Notes under the pieces: model-generated
Told to the model about the DNA's origin: nothing
The model's input: the letters and a program-made list of their open reading frames with translations, nothing else
The model's database searches: none
Translations under genes and position numbers: made by a program
Assembly (NCBI GenBank): GCA_049642465.1
Contig: JBAROV010000230.1
Location: 1-61,443, forward strand
Direction of reading: 5' to 3'
DNA from: CAWDPQ01 sp049642465
GTDB lineage: Bacteria > Acidobacteriota > Vicinamibacteria > Vicinamibacterales > 2-12-FULL-66-21
Length of the DNA: 61,443 nt
Shown: positions 1 to 7,330 of the stretch, piece after piece
Layout of the letters: every line of letters begins with the position of its first letter
Position numbering within the stretch: position 1 is the first letter of the stretch

Positions 1-45
1 CGATAACTCGGCGCGAAGGTTGGAGGGAAGTCGGCCGAAGGCCGA

Positions 46-84
46 CCGCCGAGCGAGAGCGAGCGGGGGTGGGGCCCCGCGAGC
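46..84. repeat. GC-rich dispersed motif, copy 1
   Basis: A run of GAGCGAGCG followed by GGGGGTGGGGCCCC. The same core (GGGGGTGGGGCCCC next to a GCGAGCG-type run) recurs on the opposite strand at about 37149-37200, so it is a dispersed intergenic motif rather than chance GC content. The other parts of 1-153 show nothing I can name. Confidence 0.45.
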
Positions 85-153
85 ACTCAATAAAAGAAGT
101 CTTCGGCGTTCGGATTCGCTACAGGCCCGCCGACGGCCTTGGGCGAACGCGAA

Positions 154-169
154 TGGCACCCTCCTTGCT
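154..169 (+). promoter_or_regulatory. sigma-54 (RpoN) promoter
   Basis: TGGCAC, five bases (CCTCC), then TTGCT. This matches the sigma-54 consensus TGGCAC-N5-TTGC exactly, with the GG at -24 and GC at -12 spaced correctly. Predicted transcription starts near 180, giving a leader of about 80 nt before the ATG at 263. No enhancer-binding-protein gene lies in the window, so the activator is unknown. Confidence 0.65.
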
Positions 170-195
170 CAGCTGCGTTTCGGGCTCGGCTGGCC

Positions 196-221
196 GTGAC
201 ATAAGCGGCTGCAACTATAAT
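196..221 (+). promoter_or_regulatory. possible second promoter (sigma-70 type)
   Basis: A perfect -10 hexamer TATAAT at 216-221 with GTGACA at 196-201. The spacer is only 14 bp, shorter than the usual 16-18, so this may be weak or fortuitous. It lies between the sigma-54 site and the start of the secreted-protein gene. Confidence 0.3.
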
Positions 222-262
222 GTGGAGCTGACGATAAGACGTTCGTGAGGAGAGGCGAGTTT

Positions 263-745
263 ATGAAAAAGCTCTGGATCGTGGCGAGTGTGCTGGCGAC
301 CTGCCTTGCCAGCCCGGTTCTGGCGCAACACAAGGCGCCAAATCAGCAGCCAACCACCGCGGCGGCGCCCGCCGGCCCGAGCGGTGAAGTGAGCCTTGGC
401 ACCGTCCGTCTCCCGCGCGCGGTGACCGCGGACGGCAAGCCGCTGCCGGCCGGCACCTACACGTTGCGCGTGACCGCTCAGGAGGCGCGACCCGAGGCTG
501 TCGGCACAACGGAGACTCTCGAACGCTGGGCCGAGTTCGCGCAGCGGGGGTCGGTCAAGGGACGCGAAGTCGTGACGATCGTCCCTGAGTCCGAAATCAA
601 GATGGTCGTAAAGGACGCGCCTCCACGTTCAGGCGGCGCGGCAAAGGTTCAGACGCTCCGCGGGAACGATTACGTGCGCGTCTGGGTTAACAGGGGTGGC
701 AACCACTACCTGATCCACCTGCCGACTGGCGCCACGGGGAACTGA
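263..745 (+). CDS. secreted hypothetical protein
   Basis: 160 residues. The N-terminus MKKLWIVASVLATCLASPVLA is a clear Sec signal peptide with a cleavage site near AQ. After an Ala/Pro-rich linker comes one compact domain of beta character (LPRAVTADGKPLPAGTYTLR, later YVRVWVNRGGNHYLIHLP). The ATG at 263 is preferred over a GTG at 245 because AGGAG lies about 10 bases upstream of it and the signal peptide then begins with MKK. I do not recognise the family. The gene sits behind a strong sigma-54 promoter, which suggests conditional expression of an exported protein. It converges on rng with a heptamer hairpin between them. Confidence 0.75.
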   Translation: MKKLWIVASVLATCLASPVLAQHKAPNQQPTTAAAPAGPSGEVSLGTVRLPRAVTADGKPLPAGTYTLRVTAQEARPEAVGTTETLERWAEFAQRGSVKGREVVTIVPESEIKMVVKDAPPRSGGAAKVQTLRGNDYVRVWVNRGGNHYLIHLPTGATGN

Positions 746-750
746 ACAAG

Positions 751-810
751 GGAAAAGGGAGAAGGGAGAAGGGAGAAGCGTTTTCCCTTTTCCCTTCTCC
801 CTTTTTCCTT
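751..810. repeat. 7-bp repeat hairpin (GGAGAAG word)
   Basis: Four tandem heptamers (GGAAAAG then three GGAGAAG) at 751-778, followed by the inverted pyrimidine arm to 810. The two arms can fold into a long purine/pyrimidine hairpin. It fills the whole gap between the convergent stops of the secreted-protein gene and rng, so it may act as a two-way terminator. A related word (GGGACAA) occurs at 38247-38267. Confidence 0.75.
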
Positions 811-2535
811 TCAAACGGCCATCACGTCGAATTGTTCGTGATGCAGGTGCGTGTCGGGCTTAATCGTGATCGGCTTTGACAGCATCCGCTGCAGATCGCG
901 CAGTACCGCACTTTCCTCTTCTCTCAACGCCTTCGCGATATCCGGATTGACTCGCAGGATGACGCCCTGGCCGTCGAGTTCAGGGCCAAGCTTTCGAATT
1001 TCGGTCAGGATCTCGAAGCAGATTGTCGAAGCCGACTTGATCGATCCCGATCCCGAGCAGTAGGGGCACGGCTCGGTCAACTGGCGCTCCAGGCTCTGCT
1101 TCACGCGCTTTCGCGTGACGATCACGAGTCCAAAGTCCGAAACCTGGATTGCTTTCGACGGCGACCGGTCTTTCCGCAGCTCTTTTTCGACTTCCTGAAA
1201 CACCTTCTGGCGGTTCTTCTTCTCCTCCATGTCAATGAGGTCGAGGACGATGATGCCGCCCAGATCGCGCAGACGAATCTGCCGAACGATTTCCTTGACC
1301 GCTTCGAGATTGGTCTTGACGATCGTGTCTTCGAGCCGGCCGGTGCGCTTGCCGACATACCGGCCGGTATTGACGTCGATCGCGACCAGCGCCTCAGTCT
1401 GGTTGATCACCAGATAACCGCCCGACTTCAGCCAGACCTTGCTACGCAGCGCCTTGTCGATCTCGGCCTGGACGCCGTACTCCTCAAAAATGGGGTATTC
1501 CTTCGAGTACAGCTTCACTCGCGGCACGAGTGACGGCATGATCCGTTCGACCAGCGCGAGAACGCGGCGGTACTCCTGTTCGCTGTCGAGGCGAATGGCC
1601 GTGTAGTCCTCGGTCAGGAGATCGCGCAGGAGCTTGGTGACGAGACTCTGTTCCTGGAACAGTAACGCCGGGGGTCGCCGCCCCTCCATCTTCTGCCTGA
1701 TTTCGGTCCACACCTGATGGAAGTAGGACAAATCGGTGACGATGTCTTCTTCGGAACGGCCGGCGGCGGCGGTGCGAATAATGACGCCTCCGGTAAAGCC
1801 GTGCTGCTCGCGGAAGTTGCGGACGATGCCGCGGAGTCTGGTGCGCTCTTCTCGCGAGTCGATTTTGCGTGACACGCCGACGTGGTCAACCGTCGGCATG
1901 AACACCAGGAAGCGTCCCGGCATCGTGACGTGGGACGTTAGGCGAGCGCCCTTGGTACCCAGAGGCTCCTTGACGACCTGGACGAGAACTTCCTGTCCTT
2001 CCTTGAGGAGATCTTCGATTTTTGCGTCGGGCCTGTCGCGATCGTCGCGCGAATATCCACGGCTTTCCTTGCCGAACGGCCGAGCGCCGGGTGGAGGCAC
2101 TTCTCGATCGCGTGCACGGCGCTCGGCTCTGGCGCCGCCCGAGCTGACGGCCGCCGCGGCCTCCGCCTCCGCGGCGCTGACTGCTGCCTCGTCACTCGCT
2201 TCGTTAGCCAGCGGGGTCACCGTTCCGGCACCAACCTCGGGCGGCTCCGACGGCGGCTCGACATCCGTCTCTTCGTCACCGGATTCGAGCCGCTCGAACT
2301 CCTCTACGGTGTTGACGACTTCAGTGACATAGAGGAAGGCATCTCGTTCGAGACCGATGTCAACAAACGAGGATTGCATGCCGGGGAGGACCTTGGAGAC
2401 CCGCCCCTTGTAGATGTTGCCGACAACGCCGCGCGACTTCTCGCGCTCGATGAAGATTTCGACGACCTGATCGTCTTCGAGGATCGCGACACGCGTGTCG
2501 TGCGCGCTCGAGGAGATGATCATCTCCTTGTTCAT
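811..2535 (-). CDS. rng: ribonuclease G/E family endoribonuclease
   Basis: 574 residues. Cuts single-stranded RNA in rRNA maturation and mRNA decay, in the cytoplasm. Visible parts: an N-terminal S1 domain (GNIYKGRVSKVLPGMQSSFV), the catalytic region with IDVNTGRYVGKR near residue 386 and LDLIDMEEKK near 430 (the two acidic metal-binding positions), and the zinc-link CPYC near 490. The S1 domain is interrupted after about residue 85 by roughly 85 residues rich in Glu, Ala and Arg, ending before KIEDLLKEGQEVLVQVVKEP. This insert has low complexity and may be disordered. There is no long RNase E-like C-terminal scaffold, hence RNase G. It is the last gene of the mre cluster, 188 bp after rodA. 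Confidence 0.92.
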   Translation of the reverse strand: MNKEMIISSSAHDTRVAILEDDQVVEIFIEREKSRGVVGNIYKGRVSKVLPGMQSSFVDIGLERDAFLYVTEVVNTVEEFERLESGDEETDVEPPSEPPEVGAGTVTPLANEASDEAAVSAAEAEAAAAVSSGGARAERRARDREVPPPGARPFGKESRGYSRDDRDRPDAKIEDLLKEGQEVLVQVVKEPLGTKGARLTSHVTMPGRFLVFMPTVDHVGVSRKIDSREERTRLRGIVRNFREQHGFTGGVIIRTAAAGRSEEDIVTDLSYFHQVWTEIRQKMEGRRPPALLFQEQSLVTKLLRDLLTEDYTAIRLDSEQEYRRVLALVERIMPSLVPRVKLYSKEYPIFEEYGVQAEIDKALRSKVWLKSGGYLVINQTEALVAIDVNTGRYVGKRTGRLEDTIVKTNLEAVKEIVRQIRLRDLGGIIVLDLIDMEEKKNRQKVFQEVEKELRKDRSPSKAIQVSDFGLVIVTRKRVKQSLERQLTEPCPYCSGSGSIKSASTICFEILTEIRKLGPELDGQGVILRVNPDIAKALREEESAVLRDLQRMLSKPITIKPDTHLHHEQFDVMAV

Positions 2536-2723
2536 GGATACAACTCCGGTCCGCGGCGTTTACGCCGACCACCCCGCTGCAATGGCCCAACGCCAGCAGA
2601 CCGGCAAACGGGCCGGTACGTCGCCACGCCGAGAGCATGAGAAGCAGGATGGTCATCGCCAACCGCGTCATTGCGTTAGGAAACGCTGAATCCCGGCGTC
2701 ACGGGACGCATCGAATTCACGTT

Positions 2724-3833
2724 TCAATTGGTAAACCGACGCATGCGAACGTTCAGGATGAGCCCGAACGCCGCCAATGTTGCAATCATCGACGAGCCCC
2801 CGTAACTCATCAGGGGCAACGTCAATCCTTTGACCGGCGCAAGGCCGGCCGACATCGTAATGTTGTAAACCACCTGGAACGCGAATCCGCAGATTAAGCC
2901 CCCCACGAGGTACGCCCCGATGCGATCCTTCGCCATGCGTGCCGCCTCGAGTGACCTCAGAATCACGAAAAGATACAGGCCCAGAGCGGCAAGCACGCCG
3001 AGAAACCCGTGCTCCTCCGCGAGGACCGAGAAGATGAAGTCGTTGTGCGCAACGGGCAGAAACTTGTACTGCCCCTGCGTGCCGTGCATGAAGCCCTTGC
3101 CGGTCAATCCGCCGGACCCCACGGTCACGCGCGCCTGGATTGGCTGGTAGCCGGCGCCACGGGGATCCTGCTCCGGGTCGAGAAAGATCACGATTCGCGA
3201 TTTCTGGTAGTCCTTGAGCGCGAAGTTCCACGCGATGGGCGCAAGGAGCACCGCAATCGCCAGCGCGATGCCGATGAGACGAAGCCGAAGCCCCGCCAGA
3301 TAAGCGATCCCGAACGCCACCGGAACGAGCGTCACGGCAGTGCCCAGGTCTGGCTGCTTCGCGATGAGGAGGATCGGAACCGCCGCAAACAGGCCGGCAA
3401 CGATGAGATCGCCGGCCGTACGGGCGCCTCGGCGGTTCTCGCCGAAGTACATGGCGAGGATGAGTGCCAGGGTGATCCTGCCGAACTCGGAAGGCTGCAG
3501 CTTGAAGCGTCCGATGTTGATCCACCGCTGCGCACCGCCCGCGCTGTCCCCGGCCAGGAGCACGAACAACAGCATCGCGAGCAGACCGCCGTACATCAGC
3601 AACGAATGCTCCGCGAGCTTCCGGTAGTCGAGCATGAGGCAGATCACCAGCGCGATGCCACCGAGACCGAGCGCATAGATCTGGGTCAGGAACTCACGGC
3701 CCGGACGTCCGCTGCCATCAGGCAGACGCACGTACGTGGTGCTGTAGATCATCGCCAGCCCGATGCCGGCGAGCAGCAGCACGGCTGCCACGAGCAGCCA
3801 GTCCACGTGGAAGTACAGACGACGTTCGAACAT
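2724..3833 (-). CDS. rodA: RodA, peptidoglycan glycosyltransferase (SEDS family)
   Basis: 369 residues, about ten membrane segments. Polymerises lipid II into glycan strands for side-wall growth, working with PBP2 in the rod complex. Family motifs are present: RWINIGRFKLQPSEF after the third or fourth helix, AKQPDLGTA in the middle, and YNITMSAGLAPVKGLTLPLM with SYGGSSM near the C-terminus, typical of RodA rather than FtsW. It lies directly after mrdA with five copies of a heptamer between them, in the usual mreBCD-mrdA-rodA order. Confidence 0.95.
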   Translation of the reverse strand: MFERRLYFHVDWLLVAAVLLLAGIGLAMIYSTTYVRLPDGSGRPGREFLTQIYALGLGGIALVICLMLDYRKLAEHSLLMYGGLLAMLLFVLLAGDSAGGAQRWINIGRFKLQPSEFGRITLALILAMYFGENRRGARTAGDLIVAGLFAAVPILLIAKQPDLGTAVTLVPVAFGIAYLAGLRLRLIGIALAIAVLLAPIAWNFALKDYQKSRIVIFLDPEQDPRGAGYQPIQARVTVGSGGLTGKGFMHGTQGQYKFLPVAHNDFIFSVLAEEHGFLGVLAALGLYLFVILRSLEAARMAKDRIGAYLVGGLICGFAFQVVYNITMSAGLAPVKGLTLPLMSYGGSSMIATLAAFGLILNVRMRRFTN

Positions 3834-3834
3834 T

Positions 3835-3869
3835 CAGCTTCCAGCTACCAGCTTCCAGCTTCCAGCTAT
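3835..3869. repeat. 7-bp tandem array (CAGCTTC word)
   Basis: Five in-register heptamers: CAGCTTC, CAGCTAC, CAGCTTC, CAGCTTC, CAGCTAT. They fill the gap between rodA (start at 3833) and mrdA, and the mrdA stop codon (3866-3868, TAG on the minus strand) lies inside the last unit. The word differs from those at the neighbouring junctions. Confidence 0.85.
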
Positions 3870-5761
3870 CGCTGAACTACAGCTGGTGGTGGGGTTGCCG
3901 TCGCATTGGCGATGACAGTTCCCGGCGCGGGCACCTTTTGGAGTTCCGGTAGCGGTTTTCCTTCCTTCTTTGCGTAATACGTTTCGATCACGTGTTTCGC
4001 GATTGGCGCGGCCAGGTAGCCATGCTCGGAGTACTCGGCGAAGACGACACCAGCCAGTTCAGGATTATCGCGCGGAGCGAAAAATACGAACCAGCCGTGA
4101 TCCCGCACGTCGATCTTGCCCTTGGCGACCTTGGCTCCCTGAATCGAGATCACCTGCGCCGTTCCTGTCTTTCCCGAAACGTCCCGTCCGACGATGCGCC
4201 CGCGCGCGCCGGTGCCGGCGGCGTTCACGACCATCCACAGCCCATCGTGAAGGGCCCTGACCGTGGAATCCTTCATGCGATTGACGGCCTGCGGAGGAGG
4301 CGGAGGTACGGGCTTCCAGCCCTGGCCTTCATCCACGGCTTTGAGAACATGCGGCGTGTAACGCGTGCCACCATTGGCCACGGTCATCATCAACACCGCC
4401 AGCGAGAGCGGCGTGACCGAGACTTGACCTTGACCAATCGCCACGGAGATGGTCTCGCCGGCGTACCACTTCTCGCCCGTTTCGCGCTTCTTCCATTCAG
4501 TGGAGGGGACGAGGCTTCGAATCTCATTCGGAATATCGATCCCGGTGCGATCGACGAGACCGAGTGCCGCTCCCCATTTGTAGATCTTGTCAACGCCGAG
4601 CATGTTGCCGAGCGTGTAAAAGTACACGTTGCACGATTTCTCGATCGCGTGGCGCATGTCGACGCTGCCATGGCCGGCCTTCTCATGGCACTGGAAGTAG
4701 CGTCCGTAGAAGGTTGCGCCGCCCGGGCAAAATACCCGGAAGTCCGGGTTGACCAGCCCCTCCTCGAGCGCCGCCGTTGCCACGACGATCTTGAACGTCG
4801 ATCCTGGCGAGTACCGACCCTGCAGTGCGCGGTTCTGAAGCGGTTTGAGCGCGTCCGTGTTCAGCGCGGTCCACGTCGCGCGATCGATCCCGGTGGCAAA
4901 CTTGTTCGGATCGTAGGCTGGCAGACTGACCAGCGTCAGGACTTCTCCCGATCGCGGATCGAGAACCACGGCAGCGCCGTTGTATCCGTAGTGCTTGAAG
5001 CCGTCTTCGGCCGCTTTCTGCATGTCCGCGTCAATCGTCAGTTGCACGCGGCGGCCTTCCTTCGGTTCGACCTCGAGTTCTTCGACTTTGTCGATCTCGC
5101 GGCCCAGGCTGTTGACCTCGACGAAGCGTTCGCCGTCGCGCCCCATCAAGATCTGGTTGAATGCCTGTTCGACGCCCGCCTGTCCGACGACCGCGCCCGG
5201 GTCGAGGCCCTGATACTCCTGTCGCGAGAGCTGCGCTTCGGTCACCTCGCCGACGTAGCCGAAAAGGTGCGCCGCCATCGCACCCGGCGGATACCGCCGC
5301 GTCGGCATCTCCTGCGACACGATCCCCGGAAGCTCCCACTGGCGCGCCTTGAACGCCACGAGCTGCTCGAACGTCGCGTTCTCGATGAGAACAATGGGGC
5401 GGTAGCTGGGCTCACGACGGCGGCGGTTGACAGTCTCGCGCATCTGCGCCTCGTCGACCCCCGTGGCCTGAGCGAGGATGTGCAGCGTGCGGTCAATATC
5501 TTTGGTCTGTTCGCGAACGAGTGCGATATTCCAGGTGCTCTGGTTCTCGACGAGGATCGTGCCGTTGCGGTCGAACATGACTCCGCGCGGCGCCGGCCGC
5601 GGCAGCCGTCGCATATGGTTGTTCTCCGCCATCTGCGAGAACTTGTCGTGCGAGGCGATCTGAAAGACCCAGAACGCGATCGCCAGCGCAGAAAACAACA
5701 CCGCGGCGATGTACTGAATCGCCGTGAGGCGGATCGTCAAACTCCGCCGATCGTCGGGCAT
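3866..5761 (-). CDS. mrdA: penicillin-binding protein 2 (rod-complex transpeptidase)
   Basis: 631 residues from the ATG at 5761. That start is chosen because AAGGA lies just upstream and MPDDRRSLTIRL is the usual PBP2 N-terminus; an ATG at 5776 would add five residues and begins next to a repeat. One N-terminal membrane anchor (about 15-35), a dimerisation domain, then the transpeptidase domain with the active-site serine in SPGSTFK (Ser321), SCN (376-378) and SGKTGTAQV (Lys531). Cross-links peptidoglycan during elongation with RodA. The Pro/Ala-rich tail runs into the CAGCTTC repeat, which provides the stop codon. Beta-lactam target family. Confidence 0.95.
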   Translation of the reverse strand: MPDDRRSLTIRLTAIQYIAAVLFSALAIAFWVFQIASHDKFSQMAENNHMRRLPRPAPRGVMFDRNGTILVENQSTWNIALVREQTKDIDRTLHILAQATGVDEAQMRETVNRRRREPSYRPIVLIENATFEQLVAFKARQWELPGIVSQEMPTRRYPPGAMAAHLFGYVGEVTEAQLSRQEYQGLDPGAVVGQAGVEQAFNQILMGRDGERFVEVNSLGREIDKVEELEVEPKEGRRVQLTIDADMQKAAEDGFKHYGYNGAAVVLDPRSGEVLTLVSLPAYDPNKFATGIDRATWTALNTDALKPLQNRALQGRYSPGSTFKIVVATAALEEGLVNPDFRVFCPGGATFYGRYFQCHEKAGHGSVDMRHAIEKSCNVYFYTLGNMLGVDKIYKWGAALGLVDRTGIDIPNEIRSLVPSTEWKKRETGEKWYAGETISVAIGQGQVSVTPLSLAVLMMTVANGGTRYTPHVLKAVDEGQGWKPVPPPPPQAVNRMKDSTVRALHDGLWMVVNAAGTGARGRIVGRDVSGKTGTAQVISIQGAKVAKGKIDVRDHGWFVFFAPRDNPELAGVVFAEYSEHGYLAAPIAKHVIETYYAKKEGKPLPELQKVPAPGTVIANATATPPPAVVQR

Positions 5762-5776
5762 TAGTCCTTGAGACAT

Positions 5777-5848
5777 CAGTCGCGTCTTACGCTTGTCAGT
5801 CGCTGGTCGCAGTCGCTAGTCAGTCGCTTGTTGCTAGTCGTCAGTCGT
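5777..5848. repeat. 7-bp repeat cluster (CAGTCGC word)
   Basis: CAGTCGC or CAGTCGT occurs at 5777, 5797, 5810, 5821 and 5842 with related TGGTCGC and TAGTCGT units between, making up nearly all the sequence between mreD and mrdA. The mreD stop (5849-5851) abuts the cluster. The same word family reappears inverted at about 59240-59262. Confidence 0.8.
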
Positions 5849-6367
5849 TCAATATCTTCGAGGTCCGATCCTGTCGCGCCGCGCTTCGCGGCGCTGCAAA
5901 AGTCCCGGCGTGAGCTCGACAATCTGAAAAGCGATGATGCCGACGACGGCGTTCACCGCGGCGAGCGTCAGGAGCGGAACCCAGCGCAGCGAGAACTCCC
6001 GTGACTCCACCAGCGCATACAGCGTCTTGAAGCACAATTCGTGGACGATCGTGGCGCCAAAGAAGATGACGAACCTCGGAATCGGCTGCGCGACGATGAA
6101 CTGGGCGCCCAGGACGCCTGCGGCGAAGCCGACGATCGTCTTTGACAACCCTCCAATACCGATGATGCCACCAGCGAGGGCGTCCTGGATAATCCCCCCG
6201 ACGCTCCCGGCCAGCAGGCCGGCCACGGGCCCGTGGGTCAGTGCGATATACACCACGGCCACCAGCACCAGGTTGACCGAAATCCCGCCGCCGATGGTGA
6301 GCCCCGCCAGGGTCGTCTGGAGTGCCAGCGCACCCGCCAACGCCAGGACAACCACGACGGCTTTCAT
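5849..6367 (-). CDS. mreD: rod shape-determining protein MreD
   Basis: 172 residues, almost entirely hydrophobic, with five or six predicted membrane segments (for example VVVVLALAGALALQTTLAG at the start) and a basic C-terminus (RREARRDRIGPRRY). Its length and position after mreC match MreD, an inner-membrane component of the elongation machinery. The ATG overlaps the mreC stop as ATGA (6364-6367), so the two are translationally coupled. The sequence is poorly conserved in this family, so the call leans on context and topology. Confidence 0.88.
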   Translation of the reverse strand: MKAVVVVLALAGALALQTTLAGLTIGGGISVNLVLVAVVYIALTHGPVAGLLAGSVGGIIQDALAGGIIGIGGLSKTIVGFAAGVLGAQFIVAQPIPRFVIFFGATIVHELCFKTLYALVESREFSLRWVPLLTLAAVNAVVGIIAFQIVELTPGLLQRREARRDRIGPRRY

Positions 6368-7236
6368 CTGGGGTTCCGGACGCTGGCCTCGGCGTCGCCT
6401 TCGACGACGGCCGACCGCGCCGGGACCATCACCACCAGGACCTCCTCGAGGCTGCGGAAATCAACCGTGGGCCGGACGGTTACCGTGAGGTAGAGGCCCG
6501 TTCCGCGTTCAACCGATTCGACGCGGCCGATGGCAAAGCCCTTGGGATAAATCCCGTCCACACCAGAGGTCACAATCAGGTCCCCGACCTTGAGATCCGC
6601 CAGGTTCGATACCAGCTCCATACGCAGTGGCGCACCGTCCACGTCGCTTCGCCCGACCACCATCCCGCCCGCTCGCGAACGTTCGCTGATCGCCCCGGCG
6701 GCGGCGTGCTGATCGATGATGAGCTGCACGCGCGCCGCATGCGCTGCGGGCGATCCCACCACGCGCCCGACGATCCCCGTCGGCGCGATCACCGCCATGT
6801 TCTCCAGCACGCCGTCGGCCGAACCCCGATCGATCGTAAGCGTCATCATCCCGGGGTTTGGATTGCCGGCGATGACTTCCGCCGCCAGCGTCGGCGCCGC
6901 AACCGATGCGCGCAGATTCAACAGCTCCTGCAGCTTGCCCGTGCGGGCAGCCAACGCCCGCTGTTCCTGAAGGCGAACCTCAAGTTCGGCCACCTGGCTG
7001 CGCAGCTGTTCGTTTTCGGCCCGCACCCCGCGAAGGCTGACGTAGTTTCCCCAGCCGCTTCGCACGCCCTGAATCGCGCTGGCGGTCCCCTGCTGCACAC
7101 GCGCAAAGGCGCCCAGTGTGAACGCTTCCAGCACCCGCACGCCGGACTTGGACTGCACCTGCGCGGAGATCAGGATCACGTGCCCAAGCGTCACGGCGAG
7201 GAACAAGTAGCCGGTGCGCTGTCGGATGTCTAGCAT
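6364..7236 (-). CDS. mreC: rod shape-determining protein MreC
   Basis: 290 residues from the ATG at 7236, where MLDIRQRTGYLFLAVTLGHV gives a proper cytoplasmic end and membrane anchor. An upstream ATG at 7293 would translate the heptamer repeat and is rejected. After the anchor comes a coiled coil (ENEQLRSQVAELEVRLQEQR), then the two-lobed beta domain with VIAGNPNPGMMTLTIDRGS and GIVGRVVGSPAAHAARV. MreC links cytoplasmic MreB to periplasmic PBP2. Confidence 0.93.
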   Translation of the reverse strand: MLDIRQRTGYLFLAVTLGHVILISAQVQSKSGVRVLEAFTLGAFARVQQGTASAIQGVRSGWGNYVSLRGVRAENEQLRSQVAELEVRLQEQRALAARTGKLQELLNLRASVAAPTLAAEVIAGNPNPGMMTLTIDRGSADGVLENMAVIAPTGIVGRVVGSPAAHAARVQLIIDQHAAAGAISERSRAGGMVVGRSDVDGAPLRMELVSNLADLKVGDLIVTSGVDGIYPKGFAIGRVESVERGTGLYLTVTVRPTVDFRSLEEVLVVMVPARSAVVEGDAEASVRNPR

Positions 7237-7237
7237 T

Positions 7238-7330
7238 CGGGATCCGGGATCCGGGGCTCGGGATCCGGAAACTCCGATGCAAGCTCGTTCCACTCCCGAG
7301 CTCCGAGCCCCGAGCCCCGAGTCCCGACCC
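7238..7330. repeat. two inverted 7-bp arrays (CGGGATC / CCGAGCC)
   Basis: In-register heptamers CGGGATC, CGGGATC, CGGGGCT, CGGGATC, CGGAAAC begin at 7238. After a short spacer, CCGAGCT, CCGAGCC, CCGAGCC, CCGAGTC, CCGACCC run from 7296 to 7330. The second array is roughly the reverse complement of the first, so a long hairpin can form in the mreB-mreC intergenic RNA. The mreB stop codon starts at the last base. Confidence 0.85.

Noticed and set aside
3992..5764. A 590-codon open frame on the plus strand opposite mrdA
   Set aside because: It is the antisense of a clear PBP2 gene with all three active-site motifs; the long frame is an effect of GC-rich codon use.
7237..7293. Longer MreC N-terminus
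   Set aside because: The extra 19 residues (RAPDPGSR type) are encoded by the CGGGATC array; the anchor starts at 7236.
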